From NCBI RefSeq assembly GCF_022539315.1, contig NC_066316.1, positions 27,529,245-27,593,244 of the forward strand: 64,000 bases of DNA, given 5' to 3'. This DNA comes from Serinus canaria. Its lineage: Eukaryota > Chordata > Aves > Passeriformes > Fringillidae. How positions within the stretch are numbered: position 1 is the stretch's first letter; the number at the start of each line of letters is the position of its first letter. The notes beneath the pieces were generated by a model. The model was not told the origin of the DNA. It saw only the letters and a program-made list of their open reading frames with translations, and searched no databases. Below are positions 13,392-27,227 of this stretch, in pieces. A program made the translations under genes and the position numbers.

Positions 13392-13415
13392 GCCTGCCTT
13401 CTGTGAAAGGCAGGC
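13392..13415. repeat. Small GC-rich inverted repeat (9-bp arms)
   Basis: GCCTGCCTT and AAGGCAGGC are perfect reverse complements separated by CTGTGA. There is no U tract or neighbouring gene to suggest a function. A short stem like this can arise by chance in 64 kb. Confidence 0.6.
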
Positions 13416-13914
13416 CATAGAAACATGCCAGTTTCCTGAGTGGGTTTCAGGAAATAGTGATTCACATTCCCTTCTCTGAGCTCTGTCTGTACACTGCAGT
13501 AGTACCTTGAGCCTTACTTAGGACAGTGATTTACCTTATTGTGTTAGGCACAATCCATATTCTTGCTACTGTTCAGTCAGGTTTTTTATGAGGTTCGTGC
13601 CTTTTGGTTTTGGGGTTTGTGGGGTTTTTATGTCTTTACTATAATGTGGGCTCTTGATTTATTTTTTTAGAGCAGCTGGAATTAGCAATTGGGTATAGGT
13701 TCAGTCTTGAAGAAATTGTTGAGATAGAAGTAACAATGAATTTGATAGTGGCAACTTTTATGCATGAAAGCATAGAGAGTGATAGATTGCAAAGACCTTC
13801 TGTGGCTTTGAGATTTAAAAGCTTGAACAAAATCAGCAGGTTTATGACCTTCTTGGAAAGAATATTCATCATGCCTATGCATATGTTGCATTTAACTGCT
13901 GTCTGCTTGGTTAA

Positions 13915-13941
13915 AGTATGATATATACAGTATATCATACT
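13915..13941. repeat. AT-rich palindrome (11-bp arms, 5-nt spacer)
   Basis: AGTATGATATA and TATATCATACT are perfect reverse complements around TACAG. This is a compact, AT-rich inverted repeat able to form a hairpin or cruciform. It is not flanked by anything that identifies a mobile element. Confidence 0.8.
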
Positions 13942-15633
13942 GCAATTTTAAAATGTTGCATCCTTGCAATATGCCCTGTATTCCTGCTTTTGCAGGATTG
14001 GGGTGTGTTCTTCATTCTAGTACCAGTATCTGTGACAAAACGTGATGGACAGTCATGAGTTTTGATTAATTTCGTATCTGTGCTAATGCATCCACTTAAA
14101 AATCATAGCTTGGTGTTTCATGGATACTCAAAAAAGCATCAGGCTGTAGCTGATTGTAATGGGAGGTTGTTGATGAGATTACAGAGCATGGGGATGCTAT
14201 CTCAGTAGCTGTTTGCTACAAACAATTGTCATAACAATGTAACTGGTGCAGAAAAAAAGTGTTAATGCTATTGTATATATGTGGGAGGATTCACTTGGCA
14301 ATAGAGATTATACAGTATATGACTTTACTTAACTCCTTTTTTCCTTTTAAAGTAGCAGTCTTATGTTAAATCCAAACAGAGCTTAAACATGTATTTTTAA
14401 ATTTTTTTTATTTCTGCTAATAAAGATAGATAAGCTATGCCTCTGTACTCTTGCAGAATTTTTCAAGTAGTTTTCATTCTGTCATGCATTCTGTTGTTCT
14501 GAACTATTTTTTTAATCGCAAATTGCATCTTTTGCAGTAGAATGAAAAAGAAAAATGCCTTTGTGGCTGCAGGAATTGCTGTAAGTTTATTTGTGCAAAC
14601 ACAACTGAGTCTGATCTGTCAGCTTGCCTTCAACTGCAGTCACCATTTAGCTCTCAGATGAGATTGTGTTAGTTGTCAGTAATTTTGTTTGCAGTCTTGG
14701 CTGGAGGCTGTGTTGAAGAATGCTTGGAACTGGGGCATTACACAGATAAAATCATGATGAAACAGCTGCAGCTTAATCACAATGAAGTATGCGTGGGCTT
14801 TAAGGGCTGCATATTCTGGAAATTTTTATTGCGTTTAATTCCCATGTTTAACCTTTTAACGGAAAAAAAAAAATCTCCCCACAATTAGAAAGAAATAGGT
14901 GTAAGATTATAGTTGTATTGTAAAATAAATCTCATAACCTCCCTGTTTCAAGGAAGGGAACATTTTGTTTGCCTTTGCTCAGGGTGAATTTGCTGGCAAT
15001 TTTCTTAATTTTTCTGATGTTTCAGATGTCTAGACTTGAGTGTCTGATGTTGCACCCCTTTCAGCTGAGGAGCCCAGGGCAGTGTGTCTGTGCTATCAGA
15101 TGGTGCTCAGGCTCAGTGGCATCCAGCACTGCCTCTCCCAGAGGCTGGGTAGTCTGGGTGAGGCCCTCTGTGTTTGGAAATCAGAAGGACTTTTCCATTT
15201 ACTCTGGAATTGTAGTGTCCCTCTTTGTGCTCAGAAAAGCACAGAGGGCTGGGATTTGGAGGTAAATCTGAATCTGTGGCATGTGGTATTTTGGTACATG
15301 CTCAGAAATTGCCTAATTGATTGTTTCTGTCAAGAGTAATGTTTCTTCCTGATCTAGGCCTAGCAATGTACTGATAGATTAGCAAAATTAAGACATCTTT
15401 TATATATTTGAAAAACCCAATTTGTTATTGCATTGCCCAAATCTTTATTTGCTTTGAGTTGATGACAGGCAAATCTGATTACTTAAGCAACCTGCTCAAA
15501 TTAAACAATGAAAGGTCAGTAGCAAAAAAGAACAACAAAAATAGGTTATACTGTGAAGAAATCTAGTGTAGACACAAAAGATAAATTATCAACCTTGGAA
15601 GCAGTTATCACAGTTGCAGGCAATTGAAGTAAT

Positions 15634-15731
15634 AAGGAAGATGCTTTAACAATGGCCTTGAATTTCTAATTAATGAGACAACAAGGAAGATGGTTTAAGA
15701 ATGGCCTTGCATTTCTAATTATTGAGGAAAT
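15634..15731. repeat. Two-copy tandem duplication, 49-bp unit
   Basis: Copy 1 (15634-15682) and copy 2 (15683-15731) both begin AAGGAAGATG and share the blocks AATGGCCTTG and ATTTCTAATTA at the same offsets. A handful of substitutions separate them, so the duplication is old or the unit is short-lived. There is no coding content. Confidence 0.85.
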
Positions 15732-16021
15732 GGGATCTGGTAGGTCTGTTTCATAATGCTCTAATTCTGTGACACAAATCCAGATGAGATAAGTGTAGCA
15801 GTTCCTTCCTGTAGATACAGCTATCTTCTTGAGTTTCCTTAATGTGGGTAGAAACCAGCTCTGTGGAAGCACCTTCATTATGTTGGGATACACTTTTAAA
15901 AGAAACAAAATCTTGAGATGATTTTAAACAAAATGCAATGAGTGGTGGGTGTAGCTTCCTATGGAGGAGTTAGTTTTGTTTTTCTCTCTTGGTTGTTGAT
16001 GCCTCTCTCGTGTGTGCGCAG

Positions 16022-16159
16022 GCAAACCGGGACGCAGTGATCAGCCGAGCCCCAGAGCAGCAGGATGACCGAGCTGTCAGCCTCCGCGATGCTTCTGCAG
16101 TCTACGACCTCCTCAGCATCACTCTGGGCAGAAGAGGGCAGTATGTGATGCTGTCTGAG
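16022..16159 (+). CDS. TTC7A: TTC7A exon D ([20 protein letters not shown]...)
   Basis: This 138-bp exon (46 codons, phase 0 on both sides) begins [20 protein letters not shown] and ends [14 protein letters not shown]. It matches human TTC7A at about residues 356-401. The stretch [18 protein letters not shown] is the best evidence for TTC7A over TTC7B, which has DLLTIALGRRGQYEMLSE. The acceptor is GTGCGCAG and the donor GAG|GTACCT. It is more CpG-rich than its surroundings, with seven CpG in 138 bp. Exon E follows after only 393 bp. Because it is a multiple of three with symmetric phases, skipping it would keep the frame. Confidence 0.97.
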
Positions 16160-16651
<492 letters not shown>

Positions 16652-19600
16652 TAGGGCTCAGGAAGAGCAAATTTTCCTCTGGAAGAGTGAATCTGGATTA
16701 CTTGTTTGAATGTGTAGAGTCATGTGTGGGAGTAGGTACCAGCAGGCAGGTCTGTGAAAGGACGGTGCTCTCCTTTTAATCTCTGATTGCACTTGGTGAT
16801 GAGGGGTGTGCGTTTGGTATCGAGTACTGTTCTTTCTGTGTAGATTTTTTTTCATATTACCAAGGAGAAAAATGGATTTTGTGCATAGCTGTGGGTTGAA
16901 AAACATTATACAGCTGTCCATTGTCTGCAGGTTCAACATTAATGGGCTCAGTATAAGAAAGGAGTGATGTCTGAAACTGCCATCAGTTCACTCTGTGTCT
17001 CTGGGCAGTTGAGTTAAGCTGTGCTTTTTCCACCTGTTAAAGGAAATGTAAGTGTTTTTTCGTAGAGAACTTGAAAAGCTTAATATTTTTTAAGTGCTTT
17101 GTGTAAAATGTGCACTAGGAAAAAAAAAAGTGAATGTTGGCATGGTCATGTGTTTCAGCATAAGTGGGTTTTTTAAATTAGTGTGGTATTTGTGAAAGTC
17201 ATCAGTAAACCACTGAGATGGCTGAAATGTGGTTGTGAAAAGTAGGCAAAGGTAACAGGAGCTTTTCTTTATTAGTCTTAAAAGAGTGGACATCCTGTAG
17301 AAACATAGATGGTACAAAATGTAGCCTGTACATTCTGGAGTCCCCACCTACTCGTTTGGGAGGTATGAGCAAATTGATGCTGTGCAGTAGTAGGCCACTT
17401 AATATGGTCCTATATTCTGTGTCCATGCAATGTCCAGGAATCCATGTGGACCTGAGTGGAGACCACCAACTAGCACTCCTTTGCCAAATTCCAGCTACTA
17501 CTGGACTTTTATTGCTGTAGGCTGAGCTGGAAATAGTGGCCTTGGCATGAAACACAAGATGAATCTCTGCCCTTGCAAAGAGATTGTCTTGTGATGTATA
17601 AGTGGCTGCAAAGCTTGGAAGTGGTCTGAAGGAATTCCTTCACTTTTGTGAGCATAAGTAAAGCCTTATCTTGGAAGACTGTTGTTCAGCATTCTATTTC
17701 AAAAAAAATGGTAGAACAAGGAGAGAAAGTCTAGTAAGGAGCATCAGATGTAACTAAGGGTATAGTAAGTAGTACTATGGAAAGACTGAAATTATTTTTT
17801 CACCTTAAAGGGGAGGAAAAAGTCTGAGAGAAGTCTGTGAAAGCTTTTAAAAGGAGGGGTTAATCTTGTCTGTGGTGGTTAGGACAAGATGTGATGGCAT
17901 CTAATTGCAACAACACAAGTTCATGTTTCTTATTAAGAGGCAAAAAAATAAGGATAGCGGAACACTGGAAAAAGAGTGCCCTGTGGAGATTGTGTGGAGC
18001 CTAAATCACTGGGGATCTGTGGAACACCCTAGGCAAAGCTGTAGTGACCCCTCTGTGAGGCACCAGGGCTGTCTTCTGTGGGACCTTGCAAACTCTGATT
18101 CTGTTCTGGGACTCCATCATTGTCTCCCTTTAAATATAGCACATCTGGCTGATTTATGAGATACCAAAGCTTTGGCAATGCATATTAGATCAGCAGGGAG
18201 GCCTCACAGATTGCTACAGAAGTTCATTGCAAGCATTTCAAAATCCAATTCCAAGCTTGAAAACAATGGCTAGATTCAGTAATGTGTAAGGAAACCCAAA
18301 GGTACTGGTGGAATACTTAAATAACAAGCTTGGTGCCAATGGTGCCAATATTTTGCATTGACCTGTGTCAACTGGGGGCCTGCATGTTGTGTCCAGCTCA
18401 CCTTGGAATTCAGCTGGAGTTAGCACAGTCCTGCCCTCTGTGTCTTTGCAAATCCTGCAGTACCTGAATCCTTGATACTGAGGACAACAGTGATGCACAG
18501 GCCATGACAGAAAGGCACTAAATTTTACAATGAACCTGCGGTTTATCTGGGAGTTCTAGAGGCTTTACAAGTCTTGTCACCTGGTTATCAACAGCAGACA
18601 GTGCTATAGCTCTAGTAATCTGCTGGAGAGCAAATGAAGATTTTTAACTGCTGATGTTTGAGAGTGAGCATATGCAGAGAATAATTGTGCTTCAGTCTTA
18701 GGTTAACATAGGTTAGGAGAAGTGGGGCCTGTTCTTTAGCTTATAACAAGCTGAATGGCAATTCCATTCTTGTCCATTCTGTGTTTGCATGGCTCTTCAC
18801 CTTCCCCACATGTTACAGAATATTTGTTTCTTAGATATTTGTGTTGCTCTTTTTAATGTTTTTTATCTTTATAGCTGTCCTATCTTTTCAGGTTTTTAAG
18901 TACATCATGTCTTTTTGCCTGTACTTTAAATATTTACAAGGTAAAATGTCCTGATCTTGCTTATTGATGTAAAAGTGCTAAATGTTCTGAGCCCTATATG
19001 GGTCAGAGGGAATTCCCTTACCCAACAATCCCATCTGTGCAGTATTTCACTTCTAATTCCAAAGTATTCCCTGAGGATTCCTGTCATATACTCTGCAATG
19101 CATCATCTTGCTAATGGGAAATGTGGCATACATTTTTATATTGCTTTGCAGCTTGATAGCAGGACAGAGTTCATTTACAAGCAAGTGCTCCAGTGTAGCA
19201 GAAAGAGCTAATGAGAAAACAGTATGGTCAGTCTAGACTGCAAAATGCAGAGTACACTTGAGCTTTTATAGGTGAAGATCTATTTTCACCTGTCTCAGTC
19301 ACAGCCAATTCATGATCTCATTTCTTGGTAATGAAACCTCACATCCTGCAGCATTACTTGTTCTGCAGTACAGCAAATTGCACTCATAAATCCTGGGCAT
19401 GACAGGAACACTTTTATCAACCTGTAAATACTGGAAACTTTGGTTTCTCCTTTTCTTTTAAACATGTTTTTAGGATTTTCAATTCTGACCTTCTTCAAAG
19501 TGCCATAAAATCCTATCTTGCCCTCTCTTCTACACTGAATTTGACTAGAGATATGTTTTATTTGTATATTCTGATTAAGTCAATCAAGTCAAACTTCAGT

Positions 19601-22600
19601 GTAATTTCTTCTTCTGCCAGACAAAAAATTGCCAAATAGTGATTGTCATTTTTCACAAGTGATCAATCTGAATGTCAGGCCAGCCACCTTGGCTCATTAC
19701 CACACGTAGGCTTGAGTTTACACATTATTCTGAAAAGCATGTGTCTTAACAAAAATAGGCACATCAGTTCAGTGAGTTCCTACAGGCCTTGGGGCTTCCT
19801 AAAACGGTAAATGAAAAAACTCAGGGAAGCATAACCTTTCTGTCTGTCTTTTATCCACTTAAGTGGTGGAAATAATGGAGTGGTAGCATTTTCACTTTCC
19901 TGTGTTTCTCAGAAACTTGCATCATAAGAGAGATGGTGTGGTCTGGTTGTTTTTTAACCCATTTTTAGGAATGCCTTTTATATTGAGCTCTATTCACTGA
20001 ACAAGAGAGGCATGTATATCTAAATGACAAAAATCTACCATTACATTTGAAATACTTTTGTAGGCAAATTTAGATGGGAAAGGAAAGGAAGCGCTGGGCA
20101 AACCTAGACAATGGCAAAGATGTGGTGGGAGATGTCTTTTGTCACCTAGTGCAGTTCTGAATAGGCTAGAGAGGTTTAAATCATTCTAATGCAGTAGCCC
20201 TGTTCCTGTGGTGCTGAATGCTGAATTCTTCACAGATGCTTTGAGTTGCTTCTGCTGGTAATAACCTCGGCTGTGTGGTAATATCAGCTGGAGGCTGAGC
20301 GGGCATCGCAGCTCCCTGCCTCAGCTGCCATGCGTGGCCAGGCTGGAGGCTGAGTGGCAAGTGGTATAATAGCTGGGTGCCATCTGGCAGAGTCCTCAGG
20401 CAGTGAGACAAGCCACTGTCCTGCTGCCAGAGTCAAACCAGTGCAGACAGTTGCATCTGCTCGTCTCAAGATTTTGAAAAAGTGACCAGTATTGAGCAAC
20501 ATGGGGAAAGGAAGGACCAAACTCGCTTTTACAGAGTGGAAAAGACTTTGTAGTCTTTGCAGCAGAGAAGAGAGGGAGCTGCTTGGGGTATATTTGTTCT
20601 CTGCTGCTGCTTTCCGGCTAAACAGTTTTCCCTGGAGGTCATGGAGGTTACCAGCACACAGCTCTCCTGCAGACTAGGGTAGCTCTACCAGCATTTCTGA
20701 ACTTGGAGGCAAAATTATCATAGTGTCTAGATGATATATTACAAGCACAAGGGATGTGTAATAGGGTCCTTGTGCACTTGCAAGCATTTCCTTGGACTTG
20801 GACCAGTTGGATCAGTTACATGCTCCTTTTTCAGGTTTCTGTCCCCTTCCACACCTACTGCCCTCACACAGGGCAGAGCCTGGGTGTCCCAAAGTGGCGC
20901 TGGAGCTCCCTGATAGTAGAGAAGAAGTGCATAGTGAGTAGGCTCTAGCTTAAATTTATGGTACTTAAGGAAGTCTCCTAGATCTGCATTGTGAGTGTTA
21001 AAATACATGCCTTGGGCAGCATGAAGCAACATTGATGCCTGTCTTCTGCCTACCATACAAGGAGACAAGATTTGGGATTAGTGATACTAACTTGCCATTT
21101 TCCTAATGGTAGTGAGGGAGGGATTCTTCAAGGATAGCAGTGAAATTATTCTGTGAACACTGAACAGAGTCTTTGTAGTCTAAAAGTGCTGGGTGCCCTA
21201 ATTGAGCCATTCAACTCTCATGAGTCTTTATCTTTAAAGTACACTGGATGTTTATTGTTGTTAGTGTATGCAATGCATGGGAACATTTTCACAGTCGTGT
21301 TCAATGTCTCTGCCTGAAAAAACCCCACAACACAACTTGGTTGGTGAGTGAAGTGCTTTAGGATGTGTGTTGCTGGAGAGGAGGAGTGAGTGGTAATACA
21401 GCCTTAGGCCAGCTGATGGAAGGCTGGAGTATCTGCTAGAAGAGGATAATTGCTCTCACCCCTCAGCTGTGTACTCACTGAGAGGCTGAAGTACCTCAGG
21501 AGTGAGTAAAGGAGGAGCTTGGGAGCAACTGAAGGGTCTGTGGGGAAAAGCCTCTGTGAGAGTTCAGTGGAGCTGGAAGCAACTACCTGGAGGCAAGGAC
21601 TGTGCTGGGAGGCAGGCCTTGTGCTGGGGTTGCTGATGGGGGTTATATGTTCCTCTGGTGCCTGCCACAAAGCTCTCCAGCCCTGCAGAACATGGGCAGC
21701 TCAGTGCTTGCCTTGAAGACAGCAATTGTGTGACTTCAGAGACTGGTGCATTATTGCTGACCCTCCCCAGCCCCCTCAAGCCCATACTGAGGGCAACACA
21801 GGAGCAATGGTCAGGATTGCCATGTAGATGGATAGACCTGGCAGTAAGGGATGCTCCAAGCATGATACCTTGCAAAATGAGGCAGCTAAAGCTGCTTTCA
21901 ACCACACAAAATGCTCCTTTCTGCTCTTAGCCATTATGTTTCTTCCTTTTTAAGGCAACAAGGAAGAAAACGTCATGCATGTCTACCTGAATGGTTTTCT
22001 TAATCATGTAATGCTTCAGGAGGTGTCTAGTGTTATACAAAGGGAAGTAATCAAATCCTTTTTGGTATCTGTCATTCAGCTGTGTTTTTGAGGGACTCCA
22101 GCTCTTCCCAGAGCTCATCTTGCAGTGTCACTGTGCTCCCTTTGGCTGCTCAGCAATTGGAGATACTGCAGTCTTGCCCAAAGCTTGTGCTGGCAGCATT
22201 TTTAAGGTTTTGAAACCAGTCTTACACAGACATGAACTCTGATTTTGGAGCCCTTAGCAAGTTGCTGATACACACTGGTCATAGCCAAATAATGACAAGC
22301 TAATGTCTGAGCTGCTCCTATCTGTGCTGCACCCAAAAAAAGGAATCCTTCACCTTATTTAAGCAGTGCAGCAAAAGCAGATGTCTCTTAAGTGCTTCAA
22401 GGAGCTTCAAGTTTGGCTCAGCCATGCCTGTATTGCCAACATACAGCTTTCCAGAAGGTTAGAAGGAAAGTTAAAAATATATTTAATACATAATTCTGCA
22501 GCAACAGCAGACAAATTTTATGATTTAGGCTGTTCCTTCTGTTGGTATCCTTGCAAAAGCTTAGGCTGGTTGCTAGGCAACTGACATTAAAAAAAAAAAA

Positions 22601-23521
22601 AGTACATTTCTCTTTGTGTTGCAGGCAGGAACCTTGGGAGCAGCAGAGGCCTCGGATGGCTCCTTAAATAGCATTGCTGGGGAATGAAAGTTAAAATATT
22701 GAACATTCATTGGTTAAAGATCCTGTTACAAAGGTCAGCTATCTTGGGGATATTCAATAGTTTGGTTTCCTTTGGTGCAAAGGAAAGATTAGAAGGGAGT
22801 TTGTCTGTGTGCTGTAGATAGTACAAAAAATGGAAATTTCCTAAGATGCCTGACTGTTGAGCAGAATACCTAGGTGGGCTATATAATTGCCTTCAGGCTT
22901 AACTCTCTTTTCTTGACAGAAAGTGTGAAGTGAGGTGTTTGTCACATTAGCAAGTACAAATGTGTGCTTATAGATCTTAGAATGTAAGAGGTACTTTTAA
23001 GAGGAAGTATTTGATGCTGCTTAACTCCAGTGCCCCAGTTTGATAAACACAAGGTAAAAGAAAAGGGAGGGAATCAGTTCCTGTGTAAAGAGAAGTAAAT
23101 GTCTTAGGGGAGTAATGTTCATGCTGAGATTCACAGAAATCTCTAAATTCAATGGAAAGCTAACAGCAAAACTACTGATTCCAGAGTTCTCAATTGCTTG
23201 CTCATTCTGCCATCTTTCTATGTCAGTTCAAGGTCATTTATATCTAAATGGCTGTGAATCCCAGGACACAGGGAATAATAATTCTTGCATTGGGATGAAA
23301 TATTTCCTCCATTTCCCCACAATCCCTTTGAAATAGTGCAATTCTTAGACAGGATGATGCAAGAAATACAGCAGCACTAGCTGTGGAAATTCATTTATGT
23401 ACTAAACTGCCAGGTAAATTGGGAAGGAGTCTGTCTACCAACCCACCATCTTGAGGAATATTTTTCCTTCTGGCTGAAAAGTAGCAAAGAAGCAGAAAAC
23501 TAGGGAGGTTTACGGAACCTG

Positions 23522-23579
23522 TGCAAGACAGACTTGACATGCCATGCATGTTCATGGCATGTCAAAAGTCTGTCAGGCA
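23522..23579. repeat. Long near-perfect hairpin (23 base pairs)
   Basis: The left arm 23522-23546 pairs with the right arm 23553-23579 around the loop CATGTT. The inner 12 bp (TGACATGCCATG with CATGGCATGTCA) are perfect. A 2-nt AA bulge follows, then 8 perfect pairs (GACAGACT with AGTCTGTC), a 2x2 internal loop and 3 more pairs. It is shorter than a usual animal microRNA precursor. It may be the remnant of a palindromic element or a short structured RNA. No flanking target-site duplication is obvious. Confidence 0.85.
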
Positions 23580-26500
23580 TTATTTATTGTCTGGAAATTA
23601 TTCTTCCTTTTACTTATCTGTGTTTTCTTTATCTGCTAAATATTAAATGGCTCTCTTATTTCCTTCTTTGGTTGCTTTGATAGGGTGAGAGAGCAAAGGA
23701 GGGGAAAGAATGGGAATTGTACTGGAGTAACCCAGAAAAACCGTTTGGGCAGCATTTATAGGTTCACCATAACCGATGGCAAATTCTCTCAAGCCATTTG
23801 GAAAAGGAAGACAGAAGATTTACTGTAGGAAGCTCTTGGTTCACTTCTGCTCATGTGCAAGCATCTTTGAGGAGTATGCCTCCATGCTTCATTATTGAAT
23901 TAGTAAATAGGGAATGGGAGTTGTGTTCTGTGTTTGGATAGTTGTTTTTCTTTACATTTTACTCCCTTACAGGATTCAAAACCATGGCTGCCATAATTAT
24001 GCAAGGGGAGGTTTCCTCTCCATTCTTCTCCAATAGCTTCCTTGTGATTCCTTGCTCTAGATGAGAGGCCAAATGAGACCTAGCTTTCTGAAGTCCTAGG
24101 GAACTGATGCTAGTGCAGTCGTTATAAGCCAGCAATTAGCAAGTTAAATAGAAACGCAATAAATCCTGGCTTGAATCATTATGTGAGCCCCTCTGAAGCT
24201 CAGAATCATGAGTGGGAAGCATGTGCTCACTTGGAATTCAATTTCTGCTCTTCTCAAAACATGCCTCACCAATAAATCAAATTATTATTGCCTTGCAGTG
24301 AATCTCACAAACAATGCACTTGGCTGCCTGGTCCACCCACACTAAGTGAAAGAATATTAATTACCAGATTATTTCAATGTTGCACAAACACTGTTTCATA
24401 TTAAATATTTTTACAAACCAATGATATTCAATAATGAGTGCTTGATATTTTTTTCCCTGGCTATTAATGTCTGTAATTAGTATCTTTAAGAAACCTTGAT
24501 ATTACATGTCATGCCAGACTCCTCTAAGTAAGGTCACTGTGGGAGTGGGATATTATTTCTCCTGTCATTCCTTGACTAATGTTTTCATCATCTGTATAAA
24601 ATCTCTGCTGAGTAAATTTTTCAAGGTGAAATTATATAATATCTCTTGAATTTTTAAAATGCAGCTGGGGAGAAAGGCTTCATGTCACCCTGTTTCCAAA
24701 ACCACTTCTACTCCATATGTTTAGTTGCAAATTTTATAAACTGCTTTGTAAATGTTTTAGGAGCAGTGCAGAAAATGTGCCTGTTGCTCTGTAAATCCAT
24801 GTTCAGAAGCTCTCAAGTGCATATGTAATAAAGTGACTTGACACCTGAGGTGTTTGGGTGTTGGCACCTTCTCCTGTGCAGCATTCAGTAGTCACTGCTT
24901 TGCAGTGGCCTCCTGAACAGGCCTGGGGCAGGACAGACATGGCAAGGGCTCTGTGGTTTGAGGCCATTGGAGGCTGTGGTGTTGGCTTGTCTTGCAGACA
25001 GGGAGGGAGCAGAGTTCAAGAGGAGCTGGCAAGGAATGGGTTGTGTCACTTTTCTTCTGCTGTAGGTCCTACAGCTGTGGCCCAGATTAGGACAGGCCTG
25101 TCACTGCTTTGGTTTGTGCTAATGCTGGTTTTGCTGATCCACAGGAGAGCTGCCACTAGCTCCCAGGTGCCTCCTGCTTTCCCTGCAGCTGCAGTGCTGG
25201 AGCGAAGCTGAGAAATGACTGCTGGGTTGAGCTTGTGTCTGTTTTTGCAAGCATTGGCTCTGGACAGTGTATGGGCTTTTACATATCTGGCCTTTGCAGT
25301 TCACTTTTGCATGCTGAGATGACAAGGGTTGGTGGGGTTCAACTGCAGATATAATGGCTGTCATGGTGCACATTGTCCTGCTGTCATGTTTCTTTATTTT
25401 CTGGAAACACCTGTGGGGCTGGAATACAGGTAGGAGGGCAAGAAGATGATATCCAGCCTAGGTCCCTTATGGGGTTATGCTTGGATTTCCAACAAATCCA
25501 TCATGCTGCTGGGAATACCAGCTGCTTTCAGTACGTTTTGTGAAAGAGAGGAATAAGATGCCACTAAAACCTGAGACACCACTTGTTCCAAACAAATAGG
25601 TGTCAGGGAGGTTCATTCTGAGGGATGCTAGTCACCTTGTGGCAACAGAGCACAGGAGTCTGTTCCTAGACCTCAGGGTTGAATTACACATCATTCTTTC
25701 TCAGAGGGATGAAGTAATGGTTCAAGCTCTAGGACAAAGTTTATTGATTTCTATTCTTGGTCTGAGACAAGCTTTCTTCTGACTTTAGGCAAATTGTGCA
25801 TTTTGAATTTTAAATTAGCAAGTGCTTCCTCACTTTTAGTGATCATGCCTGATGCTCTACGTAAGTGGGAGCAACCTGAAGAACATAGGGTGTGCTGCTG
25901 CTCTTGTTCAGACCGCAAGCTGGGTACCCAAGCTTTCCAAGCAGGAGGATTTGCTCCCTGCTGCATTGGTTATGAAACCCCTCTTTGCCTTAAGGTGGGC
26001 ATGGCTGGTGAACATCTGGCTTTCCATTTTTCCAGATTCCCTTCCAAGCAAATTGCTAATCAAGCTTTTTAATTCAGTAGCAAGAAGTGGACCTTCAATT
26101 CTGTGGAGGAAGGTGGTGGCAGGTGCAGCCCACTTTGATGTGGTGGCAGGGGGGAAAATGCTGATGGACAGTGGGAATGTGAAGCTGTAGTGTTGCTGCA
26201 TGGGATTGCAGCAAGAGGCTGTGTGTAGATCAGAGCTCTGGTAGGGAGAGCCCCTGGGAGTCAGGAGGAGATGCCCAGGACCTGATGGGAATAGCAGATT
26301 GTTGGACTTTGCAAGCTTCTGTTGCTGTTCTTCTGTAATATAGAAAGGCCATGACTATTTAACGTGCTTCTGAGCAGGAACATTGTGTCTTGGGACTGTG
26401 TGGAAGACTTTGGGAGGAAACAGGCATGCAAGGAGAAATTTCAAGATGCCTCCTGAGCTTAAGTATGAAAAAATTTGAGTGGATTAGGGTCAGTAGTGAG

Positions 26501-27176
26501 GAAGGTTTAAACGTAAGACCAACTGTGATTTGGGTGGAATGGGCTGGGAGTCTCTGGTAGGGCAGCTCCTGTCACCTTCTTACTGTCTGAGGTGGCCTTT
26601 TCATCACTGCCTCAGACCAGAGCTTTCTTCATTCCTCTTTAAAGCACCTGAAATGTGTCAGCTGTGAATGTGTGCTGTAAAACACAATGTTTGGAGAGCA
26701 CATCAGATCCAAAGCGATATGCAAGTGCTAATTTTGGAAAACATCCTCATTAATGGAAACCTAACACCAGATAGCAAGAGTTTTATGGGCTTTCTTTCTA
26801 GCATGTGCTTGGACCACCCAGTGAACAGTGTATTGAGCTGCATCCGCCCTTTGTATGGTGGGGTCCCAGTTGGTTTCTTGTATGCTCTGGAACTGGAGAA
26901 GACACAAAACAACCTGCTGAGCAGATTACTTTAGCTGAACAAACCTCTCTAAATGAAGTTGGTCTAAAATGCGAATGTACTGGAGGATAAGCTCTTTATG
27001 TTCTCTTCTGGCTTACTGGGAGATGATTATATGCAAGGAAAACTACAGCAGAATTCTTGTGTATTGGGAGGGCAGAGTGAAAATAACCAGTGCATTGATA
27101 GCTAAGAAAACAGTGTCTTATGAAGTGCACAGACAGGGCTGCCTCTTTGGCGTGTTTCCTCTGAGCGTGGGAAGAG

Positions 27177-27227
27177 TGTGTTTGTGGTTTGCGTGCGTGT
27201 GTGTACACATGTCTGCGTGTGGAGGTG
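27177..27227. repeat. Imperfect GT/GC alternating tract
   Basis: This tract is dominated by alternating purine and pyrimidine (GTGTG, GCGTGCGTGTGTGTACACATG, GCGTGTG) and lies about 150 bp upstream of exon F. Such tracts are prone to slippage and to the Z conformation. Confidence 0.6.

Larger units (their letters stand above)
6200..16021 (+). other. TTC7A: TTC7A intron C-D (9822 bp)
   Basis: Phase-0 GT-AG intron with no coding exon. Local items are a GC-richer stretch at about 12240-12600 (its long opposite-strand open frames have no family resemblance), a 9-bp hairpin at 13392-13415, an AT-rich palindrome at 13915-13941 and a 49-bp tandem duplication at 15634-15731. The stretch at 7300-7560 is somewhat GC-richer and could be an old unrecognised repeat. 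I see no RNA gene. Confidence 0.82.
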
